Positions 47,460 to 55,396 are shown, numbered from the stretch's first letter. The stretch is DNA of 64,000 nucleotides from Spirosoma sordidisoli (GCF_004138325.1 NZ_SBLB01000001.1:62001-126000); one strand, 5' to 3'. The notes: generated by a model not told the origin, from the letters alone. Numbers and translations are program-made.

Positions 47460-48589
47460 TATACGGGGGTTGAGCTGCCTTTCTTGAACTGATCACCGCT
47501 GTCCGTTACCGCCGTAGGAGCCGTGGACGACGCCGTGGTGATGGTGTACGTAGACTTCGTGCCGTCGTAGCTGGTGCGCCACAGCCCGATAATCGCGGGG
47601 TACGCCGTTTTGGTCGCGGCATGAGCCGCAGCGTCACCCGCGTCCTGGCGCACCAGGGTATAGGTGTACTGGGGGCTATCAGCGCACTCATCACCCACCA
47701 GCTTGGCGATATAGCCCTGTGCCAGGTTACCCGAGGCCGGCCCTTTCAAAATGTTCTTCAGCGCGGTGAGGGCCGCATTGCCGTTTGTGTTGTCCGCGAA
47801 GCAAACCGCGATGTTCTGATACACCTCATGCGGGCTCTGGGTGGCCTGGTTGGGGTTGGAGGTCACGGACCCTTTCACCTCGCCCGGAAACTTCACGGTC
47901 GTGAAGATCTCCACCACTTTGATCGCGTCGGTAGCTGTGCTCTCGGTGTCGGTAAACCACGCCCCGATCAGCGCACGAGTGTAGCCGCCCGTTGAGCCGG
48001 GGACGACCAGGAATGGGCCGGTGAAGCCGTTTTGGCTCACGACGCGAAACCGTTGGCCGGCGTACTTGGTGGTGATGTGCAGAAACTTCTCACTGCCATC
48101 GGTCACGACAGCGGCCGAGCCCAGGTGAGGGTACAAATCGTTGAACCGTTTAGCGGCTTCGGTCAGCTTCTGCTCCACGGTGTCGTACACACCCTGGCGG
48201 TAGTAAAGCAACAGCGGGATTTCTTCGTCGTACTCAAAGGTATTCTCGCAGGAGAACACGGGTTTGAGCCGCAGCGACAAATCGCCGGGTCCAGCCGTGG
48301 TGCCGAAGCGAAGAACCTGTTGGGTCGCGGCATTGGCGCAGCGCAGCTTGACGCCCGCACCCCCGGTCAGGATGTTGGCATAAACCGTTTTGAAGTCGCT
48401 CCCGCTCCCAATCACGCCGATGCCTTGCGAGGGCCGGTTGGTTTTGGCTCCGGCAAACACAATGTTGCCCCGATCCAGGAGGGGAACGGCGGTGGTGGTC
48501 CCGTCGTAAAAAACCGCTACGTCAGGGGTGGGCCGGCAGTCGATGGTAACAACCGCTTCCTGCGCCGGGAAAATCGTGTTTTGTGACAT
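47459..48589 (-). CDS. Phage virion protein (tail- or head-type)
   Basis: 376 residues, mostly beta with a Ser/Thr-rich C-terminus (STYTITTASSTAPTAV). No known motif. Size and position (between a 206-residue connector-like gene and the packaging protein) suit a tail-tube, sheath or neck protein, but this is not shown by the sequence. Confidence 0.45.
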   Translation of the reverse strand: MSQNTIFPAQEAVVTIDCRPTPDVAVFYDGTTTAVPLLDRGNIVFAGAKTNRPSQGIGVIGSGSDFKTVYANILTGGAGVKLRCANAATQQVLRFGTTAGPGDLSLRLKPVFSCENTFEYDEEIPLLLYYRQGVYDTVEQKLTEAAKRFNDLYPHLGSAAVVTDGSEKFLHITTKYAGQRFRVVSQNGFTGPFLVVPGSTGGYTRALIGAWFTDTESTATDAIKVVEIFTTVKFPGEVKGSVTSNPNQATQSPHEVYQNIAVCFADNTNGNAALTALKNILKGPASGNLAQGYIAKLVGDECADSPQYTYTLVRQDAGDAAAHAATKTAYPAIIGLWRTSYDGTKSTYTITTASSTAPTAVTDSGDQFKKGSSTPV

Positions 48590-48607
48590 TGTAAAGGTGT
48601 TTTGGAA

Positions 48608-49228
48608 TTAAACGTTCTCAGCGGGTATCTCCCGGCCGGTGACAGCCGCGTACCGGTTCACGTCGCCGGTCGCCAGGTCTGCTTTAGCCAGCACCCGCAG
48701 TAAAATTTCATCAACAGCAAACTTGCTTTCAGCGAGTTCCGAGGCAAACACCGAGGTAAACACCGGTTCGTCCAGATCCTGCCAGTACGTGACACGTATT
48801 ACGGTGGGTACGGTTTTCGACAGAATAGATAGCCGGTCGCCTTCTTCCCGGTACCGGGGAAACCAGTCGTCGGGTCGCTTGGTCGGGTCGGTCATCACGG
48901 TGCTGAACTGATCGTCGGTGACCGGGGGGCAGGGCCGGTTGCTCAGCTTTTTGCCGTTCAGGTCGAAGTCCGGCGATACGGCCCGAATGAACGAGAACTC
49001 ACCCAGGCCCAACAGAACAAACGTAGCCGTGTTGCGAACAACTTCCTCTTTCCAGAAGGCTGCTGTCAGCCGCCGTACATATTCCGAATCCGGTTGCGAC
49101 GCCTTATCCCGGAGCCAGGCCCGGCGCGAGACAATATACTGCCTGACAAACATTGGTGGGGACAAATACGCCCCGTCCTGTTCGTCGGCCATTTGCTGAT
49201 ACAGCTTGTAAGCGTCGCCAATCGTCAT
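48608..49228 (-). CDS. Phage head-tail connector-like hypothetical protein
   Basis: 206 residues; helical N-terminal half (IGDAYKLYQQMADEQ, WLRDKASQPDSEYVRRL), beta-rich centre (VIRVTYWQDLDEPVFTSV), helical end. No catalytic motif. It is coupled to the 341-residue gene by 1 base. Position in the head operon is compatible with a connector or completion protein; unproven. Confidence 0.45.
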   Translation of the reverse strand: MTIGDAYKLYQQMADEQDGAYLSPPMFVRQYIVSRRAWLRDKASQPDSEYVRRLTAAFWKEEVVRNTATFVLLGLGEFSFIRAVSPDFDLNGKKLSNRPCPPVTDDQFSTVMTDPTKRPDDWFPRYREEGDRLSILSKTVPTVIRVTYWQDLDEPVFTSVFASELAESKFAVDEILLRVLAKADLATGDVNRYAAVTGREIPAENV

Positions 49229-50253
49229 TATGCGTATTCTTCGAGCGTGAGCCGCACCTGTTCGTTTGCCTTCAGGTAATCCACGATGCTTTCCTTAGAA
49301 CTAAATTCTTCGGTCAGCTCCGGGCTGGTAAACTTGCCGTCCGCTTCCAGGATCAGCCCGCCCGCGATCAGTTTGTCAACCAGGCCGGTAAGCCGCGCCT
49401 GTTCGCGTTTGGCCACGGTCGCGGTATCAACCTGACCGGTGCTGGTCACCGGCAACTCGTCCACATCTTCACCCAGGCTGCCGGCCAGTCTGACCAGCTC
49501 CGAAGATTCGATCTGGAACGCGGTCGGCCGCTCTTTGCCTTCGGCCGGCTCCTGAAACCGCTCCTGCAAGTACTCGCGCAGCGGAGCGTCGTTCTGAAGC
49601 ACATGCAGCATCTTGCTCTCGCTCACGGCCAGCACCTTGACCTCTCCACCCTTCCGTAAGCTGTAGTCCTCCCCTACTTTCAGGATCAGACCCCGCTCAA
49701 TAGACAGGTCGAGCATAGCCCGCGTCTCAAAATAGTCGTCGTCAAACACCCATCTTTCGCCCTTACGGAACGGCGCGATGTCCTGCTTCGCTTTCTGGCT
49801 CAACGCCACGGCCATCGTCCGGACCGGAATACCGGAAGCCGGGCCGATCACGCGCCGGTACAGCTTGCGCAGCCACTCCTCGTCGTCCTGGTGTTTGGTG
49901 ATCAGCAGCCGCAGTTCCAGCTCCAGCCCTTCCTGCTCCATTGCCTGAAGTGAATCCACCTCCGGATTTTTGAGCACGATCCGCTCTTTGAGCGTGGCGT
50001 GATCGGGAAGTGCCATGAGCAACGACAGCAAATTGTAGTTCGCTTTCTGAACCGGATCTTCCAGATCAAAGGTGCGTTGACCCCGGATCACCAACCGCTC
50101 GGGTTCTCCGAGTTCGTTGCGAAACACGAACCGTTTAACGCCCTGGCCCTTGACCATGATTTTACGCTCAGCGGGCAAGTTGATCATGGCTTCGGGGCCG
50201 GGGGCTCCGTCCGTAAGACCAGAGTTAGATTTTATTTGTGCGACAGCTATCAT
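49228..50253 (-). CDS. Phage head operon hypothetical protein
   Basis: 341 residues, acidic. N-terminal beta part (INLPAERKIMVKGQGVKRFVF), then long helices with many Glu/Lys (LITKHQDDEEWLRKLYRRVIG). The last 100 residues are Glu/Ser-rich. Sits directly after the capsid gene in the transcript order. Role unknown; possible head decoration or capsid-linked scaffold piece. Confidence 0.45.
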   Translation of the reverse strand: MIAVAQIKSNSGLTDGAPGPEAMINLPAERKIMVKGQGVKRFVFRNELGEPERLVIRGQRTFDLEDPVQKANYNLLSLLMALPDHATLKERIVLKNPEVDSLQAMEQEGLELELRLLITKHQDDEEWLRKLYRRVIGPASGIPVRTMAVALSQKAKQDIAPFRKGERWVFDDDYFETRAMLDLSIERGLILKVGEDYSLRKGGEVKVLAVSESKMLHVLQNDAPLREYLQERFQEPAEGKERPTAFQIESSELVRLAGSLGEDVDELPVTSTGQVDTATVAKREQARLTGLVDKLIAGGLILEADGKFTSPELTEEFSSKESIVDYLKANEQVRLTLEEYA

Positions 50254-50282
50254 TGAGTGATGGTATTAATACGTTTTTTACC

Positions 50283-51869
50283 TTATACGATTTCGATAAC
50301 CGACATCATATCGGTATCCATATCCGGGCAGATTTGGGACAGGATGTGCATTTCGTCCATGTCGGCGGTAGACGACAGGTTGTAGCGTTCGTTGTCCAGC
50401 ATCCGGCGCAGCCCGTCCTCCTGCATCGCGGCTAGTGCCTGACCGGTCATACCGCCGTTGGCTCCGGTGATCCCACGGGTCGTGCCCAGTACAAAGCCCC
50501 GGCTGATACCGTTTCCTTCTTTGTGGTAGATCGTGGCGGGCAACTTACGGTCCATGCCTTGACCTACCGCGATTGGTTGCAGGTAGATCCGGTTCGAGCG
50601 GGGCGAGTAACCAACGTTGTTGTAGTTGATCATTGTGAACTCGGCCCCCCACTGGTTCAGCGCGTAGCCGATGTCCATGATGGTGATGCTGCCATCCGGT
50701 GTTACGTACTCGTCAAAATCAAACCCAAAGGTTCCTTTGCCGAGTTTGTTGTTCTCGTCAACCTCAATTTGAATATTGTAGCCAATTTGCTTAATGGCTT
50801 CACCAAAGACGGCTTTCAAATACTGGCGACCCATGCCCATGCAGTACGCGATGTAGCGTTTGCCCGACCCCAGTTCGTTGCGTTTGAAGCTGAGAATATC
50901 TTGCAGCAGCTTCACACCTTCGGATAGCGGGGCTTTCTGGTACGCCTGCCAGATATAAGGGGCTTGATCCCACTGCTGGAACAGACCGGCGTAGCTCGGC
51001 CGCTCGGGGTAGCGGGTGGTGTTGGCCCGGTTCGCGATCCGGCGCGTTTTAATGTCGAAGTTGGCCCGAGAAAACAGCAGGTCGTGGTCGATAGCGGCCA
51101 GCACCTTTTTCGCACCCCGCAGCGGCAGGTCGGTGACGTATTCCACCTCACGTTCTTCGGAGCCGTCCATTGCTTCGGTACCGGTGAACTTGAACGTTTC
51201 GTCCGCCATCGCATTACCGGTGCGCGGAATAACGTAGCGCAGTACGGGTAACACGTTGAGCCGGTCCGTGTAGCGTTCGTCGTCGTCCACCAGCGTGTTA
51301 CCGGTCAGACTACCCTCGCCCACCGAGTTACCAAAGCCGTAGTTAATCGGGCTATCAATGGATATGATCGAACCCGATATGGTAGATTTCTCCGGTTGAT
51401 CAATGAGCTGGTACGTGTAGTCAAAGTTGCGGCCGTCCGCGCTGGGTCGGTACGAGGTTACCATGAGCTGCGTAACCATATCCTTCAGCATAACCTTCTC
51501 GCCCGCTTCCCCAATGAACTTGTCCTGGGTGAGCTCAAAGTTGTGCCCCGCGATCAGTACATCGGGTACGCGACTGGCGTCCACGACACGGGCGGGTACC
51601 ATGTGCTCGCGATACTTACGCGAACGAATGTATTCAGCACCCACGGCACGGTGCATGATGTCGAACTGTTTCCCCTGCTCCTCGGTGCCCAACATCCGGC
51701 CACCCAGGTTGCTGAAGAAGTTGAACATCGACATCGGGTTCAACGACTTGCTGACAGAGGTAACGATCTCTTTGTGAAACAGCAGATCGTTCCGGCGCGG
51801 CATGTCGTCCGCAATGCGTTTGCCAACGCGCGACGTGCGGGTTAATTTGAAGGGGTTTACCTGTGGCAT
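50283..51869 (-). CDS. Major capsid protein candidate
   Basis: 528 residues. It follows the acidic helical scaffold-like protein and lies in a head operon. An N-terminal basic arm (FKLTRTSRVGKRIADD), an alpha/beta core (YVIPRTGNAMADETFKFTG) and a C-terminal helical segment (NDELG- to MDEMHILSQICPD region) agree with an HK97-type capsid subunit of Bacteroidota phages. No sequence motif uniquely proves it; the call rests on size, neighbours and overall composition. Confidence 0.65.
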   Translation of the reverse strand: MPQVNPFKLTRTSRVGKRIADDMPRRNDLLFHKEIVTSVSKSLNPMSMFNFFSNLGGRMLGTEEQGKQFDIMHRAVGAEYIRSRKYREHMVPARVVDASRVPDVLIAGHNFELTQDKFIGEAGEKVMLKDMVTQLMVTSYRPSADGRNFDYTYQLIDQPEKSTISGSIISIDSPINYGFGNSVGEGSLTGNTLVDDDERYTDRLNVLPVLRYVIPRTGNAMADETFKFTGTEAMDGSEEREVEYVTDLPLRGAKKVLAAIDHDLLFSRANFDIKTRRIANRANTTRYPERPSYAGLFQQWDQAPYIWQAYQKAPLSEGVKLLQDILSFKRNELGSGKRYIAYCMGMGRQYLKAVFGEAIKQIGYNIQIEVDENNKLGKGTFGFDFDEYVTPDGSITIMDIGYALNQWGAEFTMINYNNVGYSPRSNRIYLQPIAVGQGMDRKLPATIYHKEGNGISRGFVLGTTRGITGANGGMTGQALAAMQEDGLRRMLDNERYNLSSTADMDEMHILSQICPDMDTDMMSVIEIV

Positions 51870-51898
51870 TTTCGTGGGTGTTTGTCGTTAGTAATGGG

Positions 51899-52816
51899 CT
51901 AGTTTCGGGTCAGTGCCTTCGCCAGCCGGGCTTTCCCGCCTTTTTCCGCACCCAGATCGTAGTGCAGCTTGGCGAAATATTTAGTGCGCAGGTGCGGGTT
52001 AAGCACGGTTGCGATCAGCGTCATATCTTCTTTGGACAGGTTCTCCAGTGCCTTGTCCAGTTCGCCGTTCAGAATGAAATCCTGTACGAACGTGGCGTCC
52101 TCCGCTTCGTAATCGTGACCGAAGGGTTTGTAGCCGGCGATGAACTCGCGCAGCTCTTTGCGGTCCGAAGCCGTTTTGTCAGCGGCCTCACGGGCTTTCT
52201 GCCGGGCCTGTTCCTCGACCGACTCCAGCCACTGTTTCGCGTCGCTGCGCAGGGTGGCCGCGTAGCGTTTGCCGTCCTCGTTGAGCACGTCGTCCTCCAC
52301 GTATTCGGCCATTTTCTGATCGAAGCCGCGTTCGGTAAAGCCGCGTCCCAGCATATTCCGGACGTTGGCCTCTACCAGTAGTTTGTCGTCCGCCAGTCTG
52401 GTGTCGTCGTTATCGTACTGACGCGACAGGAACTCGCGGTAGTCCCGGTAGCCGGGCGTGTTGGCGAGCATATGTTCTACGTGGCTGGCAGCGGTGAGAT
52501 CGGCGTAAAACTTTTCGGCGTCGATCACTTCCCCCTCCTTCACGCTCTGCTCCCCGAATTGCTCTTTGTACAAGGCCGCCCAGTCCGGAGCCTGTAGTTC
52601 AGTTTTGTCCGGCAGCGTCAGGTACTCGGGTGTCTCGGGCGTCTCGGTGCTAACGGACGGGCCGGTAACGGGTTGAGCCGCCACTTTCTGCAACGCGGTT
52701 TTATCCGCGTCTGACAAAGACGGGGTGTCGAGTACCGTTTCCTGTTCGGCAGGCGTGATACCGGCGTCGGCCAGGAAAGCGGCTTGTTGCTGGGCGGGGG
52801 TGATGAAATCGCTCAT
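51899..52816 (-). CDS. Scaffold-like protein upstream of the capsid gene
   Basis: 305 residues, strongly acidic and helical: a disordered Pro/Glu start (TETPETPEYLTLPDKTEL) and long coiled segments (KQWLESVEEQARQKAREAADK) ending in a basic tail (RLAKALTRN). Scaffolds have this design, with a C-terminal basic end that binds capsid. It is the first gene of the late minus-strand operon, 30 bases before the capsid gene. Its promoter region is divergent from the plus-strand early block. Confidence 0.6.
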   Translation of the reverse strand: MSDFITPAQQQAAFLADAGITPAEQETVLDTPSLSDADKTALQKVAAQPVTGPSVSTETPETPEYLTLPDKTELQAPDWAALYKEQFGEQSVKEGEVIDAEKFYADLTAASHVEHMLANTPGYRDYREFLSRQYDNDDTRLADDKLLVEANVRNMLGRGFTERGFDQKMAEYVEDDVLNEDGKRYAATLRSDAKQWLESVEEQARQKAREAADKTASDRKELREFIAGYKPFGHDYEAEDATFVQDFILNGELDKALENLSKEDMTLIATVLNPHLRTKYFAKLHYDLGAEKGGKARLAKALTRN

Positions 52817-52868
52817 AAACGGGCAGAAGTCGTAGTTGGGATATGGTTTCTAACAGCGACAAAAAAAC

Positions 52869-52886
52869 ATGGTATAAATATGGTAT
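52869..52886. promoter_or_regulatory. Operator-like direct repeats in the divergent region
   Basis: ATGGTAT at 52869-52875 and again at 52880-52886, 11 bases apart (about one helix turn); a degenerate copy (ATGGTTT) lies at 52843-52849. Position between the late minus-strand operon and the early plus-strand block suits regulator binding. Confidence 0.4.
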
Positions 52887-52902
52887 TTAGCATAAATTGA
52901 AC

Positions 52903-52910
52903 TACATTTG
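52903..52910 (+). promoter_or_regulatory. Promoter -7 box of the early block
   Basis: TACATTTG, an exact TAnnTTTG match, 28 bases before the ATG at 52938. A -33 TTG at the usual distance is not obvious. Confidence 0.45.
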
Positions 52911-52937
52911 TCCAGCAGTTAATAGTGTTTACGAAAA

Positions 52938-53432
52938 ATGAACGGAACCGACATAGAGCGACGGGTGGCCGAGCTCGAATCCACGGTGGAAAGCTTCTTC
53001 TGGCAGTTCCAGACCGAGCATCTGGACCGGTGTACGCTGACAAGAGCCATCCGCGAAACGATACTCGACTACTTCAAAATCAGCTTGCAGGAATTGACCG
53101 GAGCGGGTCAGATCGGAACGGGTAAAGGTGGCGGCTACGCGATTCGCACCAAGTCGGCTTACGACTTGCGGATGATGCTGGTCAGGGAGTGGACGGTGCT
53201 GCTCATGCGGCAGTGCTGCCAGATGGAGTGGGAGCCGTTGCGCCGGGTATACCCCTGGTGTTTTCAGACCACGTTCATGGGCGCGTACCACAAACTCAAC
53301 GCGCTGTACGCCGACCCGAATCATCAGGACCACGAACTCTGGATCACGTTGCTGCGGGACGTACGGGAGCGGGCGCATCGGAACGGCATTGATACGCGGC
53401 CGGTAGACATGGAGATCAGTCGGGCGTCGTGA
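52938..53432 (+). CDS. DnaA domain IV-like phage protein
   Basis: 164 residues. A short N-terminal coiled segment (RVAELESTVESFFWQF) is followed by a helical region resembling the DNA-binding domain IV of DnaA: IRETILDYFKISLQELTG, AYDLRMMLVREWTVLLM and TTFMGAYHKLNALYAD, the last standing where DnaA has its HTTV helix. Such domains occur alone in phage replication or regulatory proteins. Its ATPase domain is missing, so it could bind an origin or an operator. It begins the early plus-strand block and is coupled by GTGA to the next gene. Confidence 0.5.
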   Translation: MNGTDIERRVAELESTVESFFWQFQTEHLDRCTLTRAIRETILDYFKISLQELTGAGQIGTGKGGGYAIRTKSAYDLRMMLVREWTVLLMRQCCQMEWEPLRRVYPWCFQTTFMGAYHKLNALYADPNHQDHELWITLLRDVRERAHRNGIDTRPVDMEISRAS

Positions 53433-53779
53433 ACATCATCACCACGATACCAAAGCATAAATATGCGTCGTACGCGGAGCTGGAGTACGTGCTGCGGCAC
53501 ACGGACGGGGCGGAAGGCGGGTTCTGGCTGGTCAACACCAAGACATTACCCAAACAGTGTCGTGTAGGCGAACATTGCTACATGGTGTACGACGGACAGG
53601 TTAGGGGCTACTTCACTATCGTGGATATGGACTGGTCGGAGAACTACCGGAAGCTGCATCGGATTGGGAAGCGTCGAACCACGCGCTGCATTGTACTGGC
53701 CAACTGGGTACCGATCCCGGCCCAGCCGCACGTCGGGTTTCAGGGCTATCGGTACACGGCGTTGAACCCGTTGAGTTGA
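53429..53779 (+). CDS. PUA/ASCH-like small protein
   Basis: 116 residues with GTG start at 53429 overlapping the previous stop. GGFWLVNTKTLPKQCRVGEH, YMVYDGQVRGYFTIVDMDW and the later TTRCIVLANWV fit the beta-barrel order of PUA-like (ASCH/EVE) domains, which bind RNA or modified bases. The match is by pattern, not by a unique motif. In a phage early block it might read modified nucleic acid or act in anti-restriction; that is inference. Confidence 0.4.
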   Translation: MNIITTIPKHKYASYAELEYVLRHTDGAEGGFWLVNTKTLPKQCRVGEHCYMVYDGQVRGYFTIVDMDWSENYRKLHRIGKRRTTRCIVLANWVPIPAQPHVGFQGYRYTALNPLS

Positions 53780-53834
53780 TAACGAAACTATCTGAATGAG
53801 AACGATAGGTACCAGAGCGGATTGATCACCCGCC

Positions 53835-53937
53835 AGCCCGTGCCAGGGTCAAGCGATCTGCGGTCGGCACAGCCGCAGACGTCTCTCCGAACGTGTCGGG
53901 CCGAGCGCAGGCCGGGTGAAAAAGACCGGCGTTTTTT
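53835..53937 (+). ncRNA. Structured RNA candidate ending in a terminator
   Basis: The 179-base stretch between 53779 and 53959 holds CTGCGG (53858-53863) pairing with CCGCAG (53872-53877), CCGA-ACGTG-TCGG near 53887-53899, and a terminator-like stem GCCGG (53911-53915) / CCGGC (53926-53930) followed by G and six T (53932-53937). The terminator lies only 21 bases before the ATG of the Acb2-like gene. It could be a small RNA, a leader or an attenuator. Exact ends cannot be set by eye. Confidence 0.4.
53911..53937 (+). terminator. Terminator just upstream of the Acb2-like gene
   Basis: Five-base G/C stem 53911-53915 / 53926-53930, ten-base loop, six T. Short stem but good T-run. Confidence 0.55.
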
Positions 53938-53958
53938 AACCCAATTAACAATCAAAAC

Positions 53959-54189
53959 ATGGAGCAGGAACTGACATTCGGCCAGAAAGCGGTCGGGCTT
54001 TTATTTAACCCATCCGGCGACGATGCGGTGGGGCAGTGCAAACAAGGGTTTGCGGACTTGATTGATCAGATGAACAATCTGCGCCAGACCTCGACCAGTA
54101 ACGATCAGAAACGTCACGCCAGTGTCGCGATCACTGAGATGGAAGGTGCCCAAATGCGGGCGGTCAAGGCACTTACCTGGAACGATTGA
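53959..54189 (+). CDS. Acb2-family cyclic-nucleotide sponge (anti-CBASS) candidate
   Basis: 76 residues, ATG 53959. Characteristic blocks: LTFGQKAVGLLFNPSGDD at the N-terminus, FADLIDQMNNLR in the middle, and KRHASVAITEMEGAQMRAVK followed by ALTW at the C-terminus. This pattern is shared by the Acb2/Vs.4-like hairpin proteins of phages, known to bind cyclic nucleotide signals (cGAMP-type and others) and so block CBASS defence. Two long helices with a turn are expected, matching the sequence. It has a terminator-like hairpin directly upstream. The match is pattern-based and the ligand of this version is unknown. Confidence 0.8.
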   Translation: MEQELTFGQKAVGLLFNPSGDDAVGQCKQGFADLIDQMNNLRQTSTSNDQKRHASVAITEMEGAQMRAVKALTWND

Positions 54190-54270
54190 CGAAATAAAAG
54201 GCCGATGACTCACGGGAGAGGCCACGAACGCGATTGAACCGTGTGACAGCCGGGAATAGACCGGCAACAT

Positions 54271-54352
54271 TGCGTAGAGGTGGATAGTGGTTAGCCACGA
54301 CGCGGCATGTCTGCGTTCCGTAAGGTTGTGAGTTCGATTCTCACCTACGTAA
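54271..54352 (+). tRNA. tRNA-like cloverleaf (atypical, 82 bases)
   Basis: Acceptor TGCGTAG/CTACGTA (one G-T pair), D-stem GTGG/CCAC with GG in its loop, anticodon stem ACGCG/TGCGT around the 7-base loop GCATGTC (formal anticodon ATG, but C at the place of the invariant T33), an 11-base variable region with CC/GG, and T-arm GTGAG-TTCGATT-CTCAC, discriminator A. All four helices fit, but loop features are unusual, and the 3' half overlaps a coding frame. A pseudo-tRNA, a phage tRNA decoy or chance are all possible. Confidence 0.4.
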
Positions 54353-54489
54353 CAACCGCAGGGCTGGTGCCTTGTATGGTGTGGATAGAAGCGGATAAGC
54401 CGGGCTGGTTTCTGGCCTGGCTTATTTTTTTAGCACTGGACAAACTACTTATAGGCGATACTGAAAATGTCCAAAATTATTTTCCTTGA
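54307..54489 (+). CDS. Small phage membrane protein
   Basis: 60 residues with one or two membrane helices (ILTYVTTAGLVPCMVWIEA, GWFLAWLIFLALDKLLI). The start at 54307 lies within the tRNA-like sequence; an internal ATG at 54376 (VWIEADKPG onwards, 38 residues) is the alternative if the tRNA is real. Overlaps the HAD gene by 23 bases. Role unknown. Confidence 0.5.
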   Translation: MSAFRKVVSSILTYVTTAGLVPCMVWIEADKPGWFLAWLIFLALDKLLIGDTENVQNYFP

Positions 54490-55009
54490 CGTGGATGGTG
54501 TGTTGAACTCAGAACTGTTCTACGGCCAGACGATCCGGAACGCGAAAAAGCAACTCCGGAAAGAGGTGAAAAGCGAGGAGCGAGAACGCTTTGATTACCA
54601 CCTGGACCAGATCGACCAGCAGGCCGTCGAACGGCTCAACGGTATTATTCACGATACCGGCGCGAGAGTTGTTTTGTCGTCGTCCTGGCGGATCGGCAAT
54701 AGTCGGGAGTATATGCAGTCCCTGCTCGAAGCGAAGGGGTTTACGGGACAGTTGATCGGCCGGACGCCCCGGCTGGACGGGCAGCGCGGCAAAGAGATCG
54801 ACGCCTGGCTGAATTACTTCGGCATTATCCATCTGGTCGAACGGTACGTGATTCTGGACGACGATTCGGATATGACCGATTACCAGCTTGCCAACTACTA
54901 CATCCACTGTGATTCGTATTGCGGCCTATCCCCTACCGTCGCCTACAAAGCAACACACATTCTAAATGGTGATTGGCGGGGCCAATTCCGGGGAATAACT
55001 ACAAAATAA
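54467..55009 (+). CDS. HAD-family phosphatase of the RNA-repair (SAK) type
   Basis: 180 residues. Motif I FLDVDGVLN (nucleophile Asp and acid Asp), motif II VVLSSSW, the GKEIDAWL lysine/acid region, and motif IV YVILDDDSDMTD are all present. The SSSWR and RGKEIDAWL arrangement matches the HAD domain of the so-called Swiss-Army-Knife RNA repair proteins. Enzymes of this type remove phosphates from RNA ends or nucleotides. Its position beside a tRNA-like sequence and an anti-defence gene hints at tRNA repair against host nucleases, which is inference. Confidence 0.7.
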   Translation: MSKIIFLDVDGVLNSELFYGQTIRNAKKQLRKEVKSEERERFDYHLDQIDQQAVERLNGIIHDTGARVVLSSSWRIGNSREYMQSLLEAKGFTGQLIGRTPRLDGQRGKEIDAWLNYFGIIHLVERYVILDDDSDMTDYQLANYYIHCDSYCGLSPTVAYKATHILNGDWRGQFRGITTK

Positions 55010-55119
55010 TTAACGCGTTTGGAGACGATGAGGCTACACCGGGTCAATAGTCGTGTCGAATAATTGATCGAAAATAAACACGTTGCGTCAATGTGTTCGT
55101 TCGCTAAACATTTGAGGAG

Positions 55120-55356
55120 TTAATCTTTTGAAGGTGGCACCCAGATCACGTACTGCGTAAGAGAAATTACGACGATGTAAAGAAACCAGACGGAACTGGT
55201 CATGGATAGGTTAAACGCACTGTCGCCAGAATACTTACCTACTTCGTTCAGAGCCAAGTTGTAGAACACCACAAACAGGGCAAGGGCGGAACCAATCGAC
55301 CATATTGTACGGCCCGCAGGGGTCTGGTCCTGAAAAAATCTTTGAACTTGTTTCAT
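55120..55356 (-). CDS. Small two-helix membrane protein
   Basis: 78 residues from ATG 55356; a start at 55440 would overlap the XRE gene and is less likely. Two hydrophobic segments (IWSIGSALALFVVFYNLAL, SVWFLYIVVISLTQYVIWV) joined by a short hydrophilic loop. It is divergent from the XRE gene with a 44-base gap. The pairing of a small membrane protein with an XRE regulator is often seen in exclusion or immunity modules. No family recognised. Confidence 0.45.
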   Translation of the reverse strand: MKQVQRFFQDQTPAGRTIWSIGSALALFVVFYNLALNEVGKYSGDSAFNLSMTSSVWFLYIVVISLTQYVIWVPPSKD

Positions 55357-55364
55357 TGTGTGGC

Positions 55365-55396
55365 TTGAAATGAATCCACAAAACAAACTACTTTTA
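55365..55396 (+). promoter_or_regulatory. Candidate promoter of the XRE gene
   Basis: TTG (55365-55367), 21 bases, TACTTTTA (55389-55396), one mismatch to TAnnTTTG; ends 4 bases before the ATG at 55401. Confidence 0.4.

Noticed and set aside
54190..54270. A second tRNA before the tRNA-like element
   Set aside because: Only isolated stems (for example GCCGG/CCGGC near 54250-54265); no T-loop or acceptor stem can be formed.
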